Origin: Desulfobacteraceae bacterium
Lineage (GTDB): Bacteria > Desulfobacterota > Desulfobacteria > Desulfobacterales > Desulfosalsimonadaceae
Length of the DNA: 8,360 nt
Direction: 5' to 3'
Assembly: GCA_011389605.1 (NCBI GenBank)
Contig: JAABTZ010000113.1
Location: 1 to 8,360 of the forward strand
Below are positions 5,626 to 8,360 of the stretch, in pieces. Within the stretch, counting starts at the first letter, position 1. Every line of letters begins with the position of its first letter. The position numbers and the translations under genes are program-made. Below the pieces are notes generated by a model that saw only the letters and a list, made by a program, of their open reading frames with translations, was not told the origin of the DNA and did no database searches.

Positions 5626-7045
5626 GGATATTGCGGCTGCCACGGCCGGAGACGTGGTGTGCGGATCAACCAAGACTGGTTTTTCCGGTGTTGGCATCGA
5701 TTCACGCAATATCGGTGAAAAGAAGATTTTTGTTGCCATCGCCGGCCCGCGCTACGACGGCCATGACTTTCTGGCAGATGCAGTCAAATCCGGGGTGGGC
5801 TGTATAATATGCAACAAAGACCGGCTTGGGGCTCTGCCTTTATCACAGTGGAAAGAGCTGGGCCTGGCATGCATTGCCGTCGATGATACAACCCGTGCTC
5901 TTGGCGACATGGCTGCATACCAGCGCGGCAGGGCAAAGATTTCTTTAGTGGCCGTCACCGGCTCAAATGGCAAAACCTCTACAAAGGAGCTCACTGCAGC
6001 CGTTCTAGGCCGGCAATACCGTGTGCTTGCAACACCCGGTAATTTCAACAACGAAATCGGCATGCCTCTTACCCTGCTTGGGCTCGGGACCGAACATGAA
6101 GCCGCCGTACTGGAACTGGGGTTGAATCATCCAGGGGAAATGGATCGGCTTGGGGCCATCTGCCGGCCCGATGTTGGCGTTATAACAAATATTGCCCCTG
6201 CTCATCTTGAAGGGCTTGGCACTATAGAAGGGGTTGCGGCTGCAAAGGCCGAGCTGCTTTGCCATATCAGGCCCGGCGGCACGGCGGTACTCAATGGCGA
6301 TGACGCCTATGGGCCATGGTTAGCATCCCATACAGACAGGCAGATTGTATTTTTTGGATTTGAATCATCGGCACAGGTGCGTGCCTGCAACATTGAAGTC
6401 TCAGGACGCAGTATCCGTTTTGATCTTGTGCTACCAGACTCACGGGTTTCGGTTCTGCTGCCGGTTTTTTGGAAGTTCATGGTAAAAAACGCCCTGGCCG
6501 CAGCTGCAGCGGGCTGGGTGCTGGGGATCGGCCCGGAACAGATCGCAGCCGGACTTGCCCGGTTCCGTCCGGTTTCCGGAAGAATGGCAGTTTACCAGAT
6601 CCGGTCCGGTGCCTGCATTATTGACGACACTTATAATGCCAACCCCGGTTCCATGGAAAAGGCAATAAAATCCCTGGCAGCTATCAGCGACTGCAGACGA
6701 TCAATCCTGGTGGCCGGTGACATGCTTGAACTTGGAAAAGACGGCCCAGGACTTCATGAGCAAATGGGGCGGCTGGCAGCTCAAGCCGGCGTCAGCCGGA
6801 TGTATCTTTCCGGTGAGTTTGCCGCAAGGGTTGCCAGCGGAGCCAGGGCCGGGGGCATGAACGGAGGCGATATTTTCGTGGGCACAAAGCAGGACATTGT
6901 CAGGGATTTGTCAAGGACCCTTGGGCCAGGGGACTGGGTTCTGGTAAAGGGTTCCCGGAGTACCGGCATGGATGAAATCGTTGCACGGCTTACTGCAAAA
7001 GCCGGTGCTGATGGTTTCAATGCCGAACCGGAGGCGGGGGAGTAA
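5600..7045 (+). CDS. murF: UDP-N-acetylmuramoyl-tripeptide--D-alanyl-D-alanine ligase MurF
   Basis: MurF adds D-Ala-D-Ala to make UDP-MurNAc-pentapeptide, the last cytoplasmic precursor. I place the start at ATG 5600 (481 residues, MSLIPLTLKDIAAAT), which fits the family N-terminus and has GGGA at 5588-5591, 8 nt away. An in-frame ATG at 5546 would add 18 residues that look like murE read out of frame. The features are Y-D-G-H-D-F (52-57), P-loop TGSNGKTST (120-128), T-P-G-N-F-N-N-E-I-G (145-154), ELGLNHPGEM (172-181), H202, G-R at 327-328, DDTYNANP (342-349) and LVKGSRSTGMDEIV (448-461). Odd: the usual G-x-H-N-x-x-N of the central domain reads W-K-F-M-V-K-N (291-297), losing the glycine, histidine and first asparagine. 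The other catalytic residues are intact. The gene overlaps murE by 26 nt, and mraY follows after 3 nt. Confidence 0.97.
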   Translation: MSLIPLTLKDIAAATAGDVVCGSTKTGFSGVGIDSRNIGEKKIFVAIAGPRYDGHDFLADAVKSGVGCIICNKDRLGALPLSQWKELGLACIAVDDTTRALGDMAAYQRGRAKISLVAVTGSNGKTSTKELTAAVLGRQYRVLATPGNFNNEIGMPLTLLGLGTEHEAAVLELGLNHPGEMDRLGAICRPDVGVITNIAPAHLEGLGTIEGVAAAKAELLCHIRPGGTAVLNGDDAYGPWLASHTDRQIVFFGFESSAQVRACNIEVSGRSIRFDLVLPDSRVSVLLPVFWKFMVKNALAAAAAGWVLGIGPEQIAAGLARFRPVSGRMAVYQIRSGACIIDDTYNANPGSMEKAIKSLAAISDCRRSILVAGDMLELGKDGPGLHEQMGRLAAQAGVSRMYLSGEFAARVASGARAGGMNGGDIFVGTKQDIVRDLSRTLGPGDWVLVKGSRSTGMDEIVARLTAKAGADGFNAEPEAGE

Positions 7046-7048
7046 AAT

Positions 7049-8128
7049 ATGCTCTATCATCTGCTTTATTCGCTTCATACCGAAATATCGGCATTCAATG
7101 TGTTTCGCTACATTACGTTTCGAACCATTTATGCCGGCCTGACAGCCCTTGTGATCTGTTTTGTGCTCGGCCCCCGAATGATCCGGATGCTTCAGGAAAA
7201 GCAGATAGGCCAGTATATAAGGCGTCTTGGCCCGGCATCTCATCAGGACAAGGCCGGCACTCCAACAATGGGCGGGGTTCTGATACTGCCGGCTGTTTTG
7301 CTTGCCACTTTGTTATGGGTGGATTTCGGAAATTATTATATCTGGGTTGCCCTGGCTGTGACGGCGGCATATTTCCTGATCGGTTTTACAGACGATTACC
7401 TCAAGCAGATACAAAAGCGCAATCGCGGCCTGCGGGCATGGCAGAAATTTTCCTGCCAGATAATTGTCGCCGGCCTGGCCGGCCTGGCGCTGTACATGCA
7501 TCCGGGCTTTTCCAGCCAGATCACCATTCCTTTTTCAAAGGGGATCTCTCCGGATCTGGGCATTGGCTATATCGTGTTTGCCGTTATGGTCATAGTTGGC
7601 ACATCCAATGCGGTTAATCTAACCGACGGACTCGACGGCCTGGCAATAGGGCCGGTTATCATTGCAGCGGGCACTTACATGCTGTTTTCCTATGTGGCAG
7701 GCCACAGCAGGATCGCTGATTATCTTCAGATAAATTATATTGCCGGCTGCGGCGAGATTACAATTTTTTGCGGAGCCATGGCCGGTGCGGGTCTTGGATT
7801 TCTGTGGTTTAACGCTTATCCGGCCCAGATTTTCATGGGTGATGTGGGCTCCCTGCCCCTTGGCGCTGCCCTGGGAACTGTTGCCATTATCACCAAGCAG
7901 GAGATTTTGATGATAATCGTTGGGGGGGTCTTTGTAACAGAGGCGTTGTCCGTGATTCTGCAGGTGGGGTTTTTCAAGCTCACAAGCGGGCGGCGTATTT
8001 TCCGGATGGCCCCCCTCCATCATCATTTTGAACTAAAGGGCTGGGCTGAGCCCAAGGTGATTGTGCGGTTCTGGATTCTGGCTATCATGCTGGCCCTGAT
8101 TGCTATCAGTACCTTGAAACTGCGATAG
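7049..8128 (+). CDS. mraY: Phospho-N-acetylmuramoyl-pentapeptide-transferase MraY
   Basis: MraY transfers phospho-MurNAc-pentapeptide from the UDP precursor to undecaprenyl phosphate, giving lipid I at the inner face of the cytoplasmic membrane. The 359-residue length is that of typical MraY, and the sequence is a series of about ten hydrophobic segments. Signature motifs are in order: H-Q-D-K-A-G-T-P-T-M-G-G (65-76), the D-D pair of DDYLK (115-116), NAVNLTDGLDGLA (187-199, catalytic-region D193), FMGDVGSLPLGA (262-273, D265) and PLHHHFELKGW (322-332, with the HHH triad at 324-326). The start ATG 7049 follows the murF stop by 3 nt, and GGGGGAG at 7036-7042 is a strong ribosome binding site 6 nt away inside the murF end. 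All catalytic residues expected for the family are present. The stop is followed by 23 nt before murD. Confidence 0.99.
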   Translation: MLYHLLYSLHTEISAFNVFRYITFRTIYAGLTALVICFVLGPRMIRMLQEKQIGQYIRRLGPASHQDKAGTPTMGGVLILPAVLLATLLWVDFGNYYIWVALAVTAAYFLIGFTDDYLKQIQKRNRGLRAWQKFSCQIIVAGLAGLALYMHPGFSSQITIPFSKGISPDLGIGYIVFAVMVIVGTSNAVNLTDGLDGLAIGPVIIAAGTYMLFSYVAGHSRIADYLQINYIAGCGEITIFCGAMAGAGLGFLWFNAYPAQIFMGDVGSLPLGAALGTVAIITKQEILMIIVGGVFVTEALSVILQVGFFKLTSGRRIFRMAPLHHHFELKGWAEPKVIVRFWILAIMLALIAISTLKLR

Positions 8129-8151
8129 TTAACAGTACGGATTTAAAATTA

Positions 8152-8360
8152 ATGCAGATTAAAAACCAACATATCACCGTTGTGGGGATAGGCAAGACAG
8201 GCCAGGCCCTGGCGGAATTTTTAAACCGGCGCGGTGCTGTGGTTACTGTCACGGATCAGAGCTCTGAGACAGTTCTGGGCGATGTTCCCGGTCAACTTAG
8301 AAAAAACGGAGTGCACCTGGAGCTGGGAGGACATTGCCCCGGCACTTTTGAAAACTCCGA
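8152..8360 (+). CDS. murD: UDP-N-acetylmuramoylalanine--D-glutamate ligase MurD, N-terminal part (runs off right edge)
   Basis: MurD adds D-glutamate to UDP-MurNAc-L-alanine, the step before MurE. Only the first 69 codons are visible, and the frame is open to the window edge. They hold the N-terminal Rossmann-like UDP-binding domain: ITVVGIGKTGQALAEFL (8-24) with G12, G14 and G17, then V-V-T-V-T-D (30-35) ending in the acidic residue of the second strand. This pattern, plus the place directly after mraY as in most dcw clusters, gives the name. The ATG at 8152 has only a weak upstream ACGGA (around 8137-8141) as possible ribosome binding site, and the 23-nt gap to mraY shows no hairpin terminator, so it should be in the same operon. 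The ATP-binding and glutamate-binding domains lie outside the window. Confidence 0.93.
   Translation, partial: MQIKNQHITVVGIGKTGQALAEFLNRRGAVVTVTDQSSETVLGDVPGQLRKNGVHLELGGHCPGTFENS

Noticed and set aside
4239..5770. Near-identical short stretch ACGGCCATGA in murE (4241-4250) and murF
   Set aside because: Both copies encode the D-G-H-D-F motif of the Mur ligase N-terminal domain. This is shared protein ancestry, not a DNA repeat element.
7469..7486. Tandem 9-bp repeat GCCGGCCTG x2 in mraY
   Set aside because: It simply encodes A-G-L-A-G-L in a membrane helix. MraY length is normal, so there is no sign of expansion or function as DNA.

Overview
The window holds the 5' part of a division and cell wall (dcw) cluster, in the classical order mraZ - rsmH - ftsL - ftsI - murE - murF - mraY - murD, all on the + strand. 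A partial gene on the - strand, a cytidylate-kinase-like protein, is divergent from it at the left edge. The order, the meso-diaminopimelate signature in MurE (DNPR) and a cytidylate-kinase-2-type neighbour suggest a Gram-negative bacterium. My best guess is a deltaproteobacterium of the Desulfobacterota (sulfate-reducer type), inferred from protein 'feel' and not from any search.

Layout: 1-295 is the N-terminal 98 codons of the divergent kinase-like gene. 296-599 is an AT-rich intergenic control region. It contains a predicted sigma70-type promoter for each direction and a perfect 15-bp inverted repeat (451-465 / 571-585). Each arm carries AAAGTGG/GTGGG-type boxes with a 10-bp period, the known pattern of MraZ binding sites. 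600-8128 is a dense run of seven complete genes, and murD starts at 8152 and runs off the right edge. Junctions are tight: 3 nt between mraZ and rsmH, ATGA overlaps at ftsL/ftsI and ftsI/murE, a 26-nt overlap at murE/murF, 3 nt between murF and mraY, and 23 nt between mraY and murD. I see no internal terminator, so one transcript from the mraZ promoter is the simplest reading.

Function: MraZ is the likely autoregulator of the operon. RsmH methylates 16S rRNA. FtsL and FtsI are membrane parts of the septal peptidoglycan machine. MurE and MurF finish the cytoplasmic UDP-MurNAc-pentapeptide, using product made by MurD. MraY transfers phospho-MurNAc-pentapeptide to undecaprenyl phosphate to form lipid I.

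The genes themselves are ordinary. The parts worth a second look are the paired, inverted MraZ-type boxes around the divergent promoters; an exact dnaX-like A_AAA_AAG slippery heptamer inside an A7G8 tract at the ftsI/murE overlap, where a -1 shift would fuse the two reading frames; an A10 tract just inside ftsL; and a MurF that lacks the usual G-x-H-N residues of the Mur ligase central domain.
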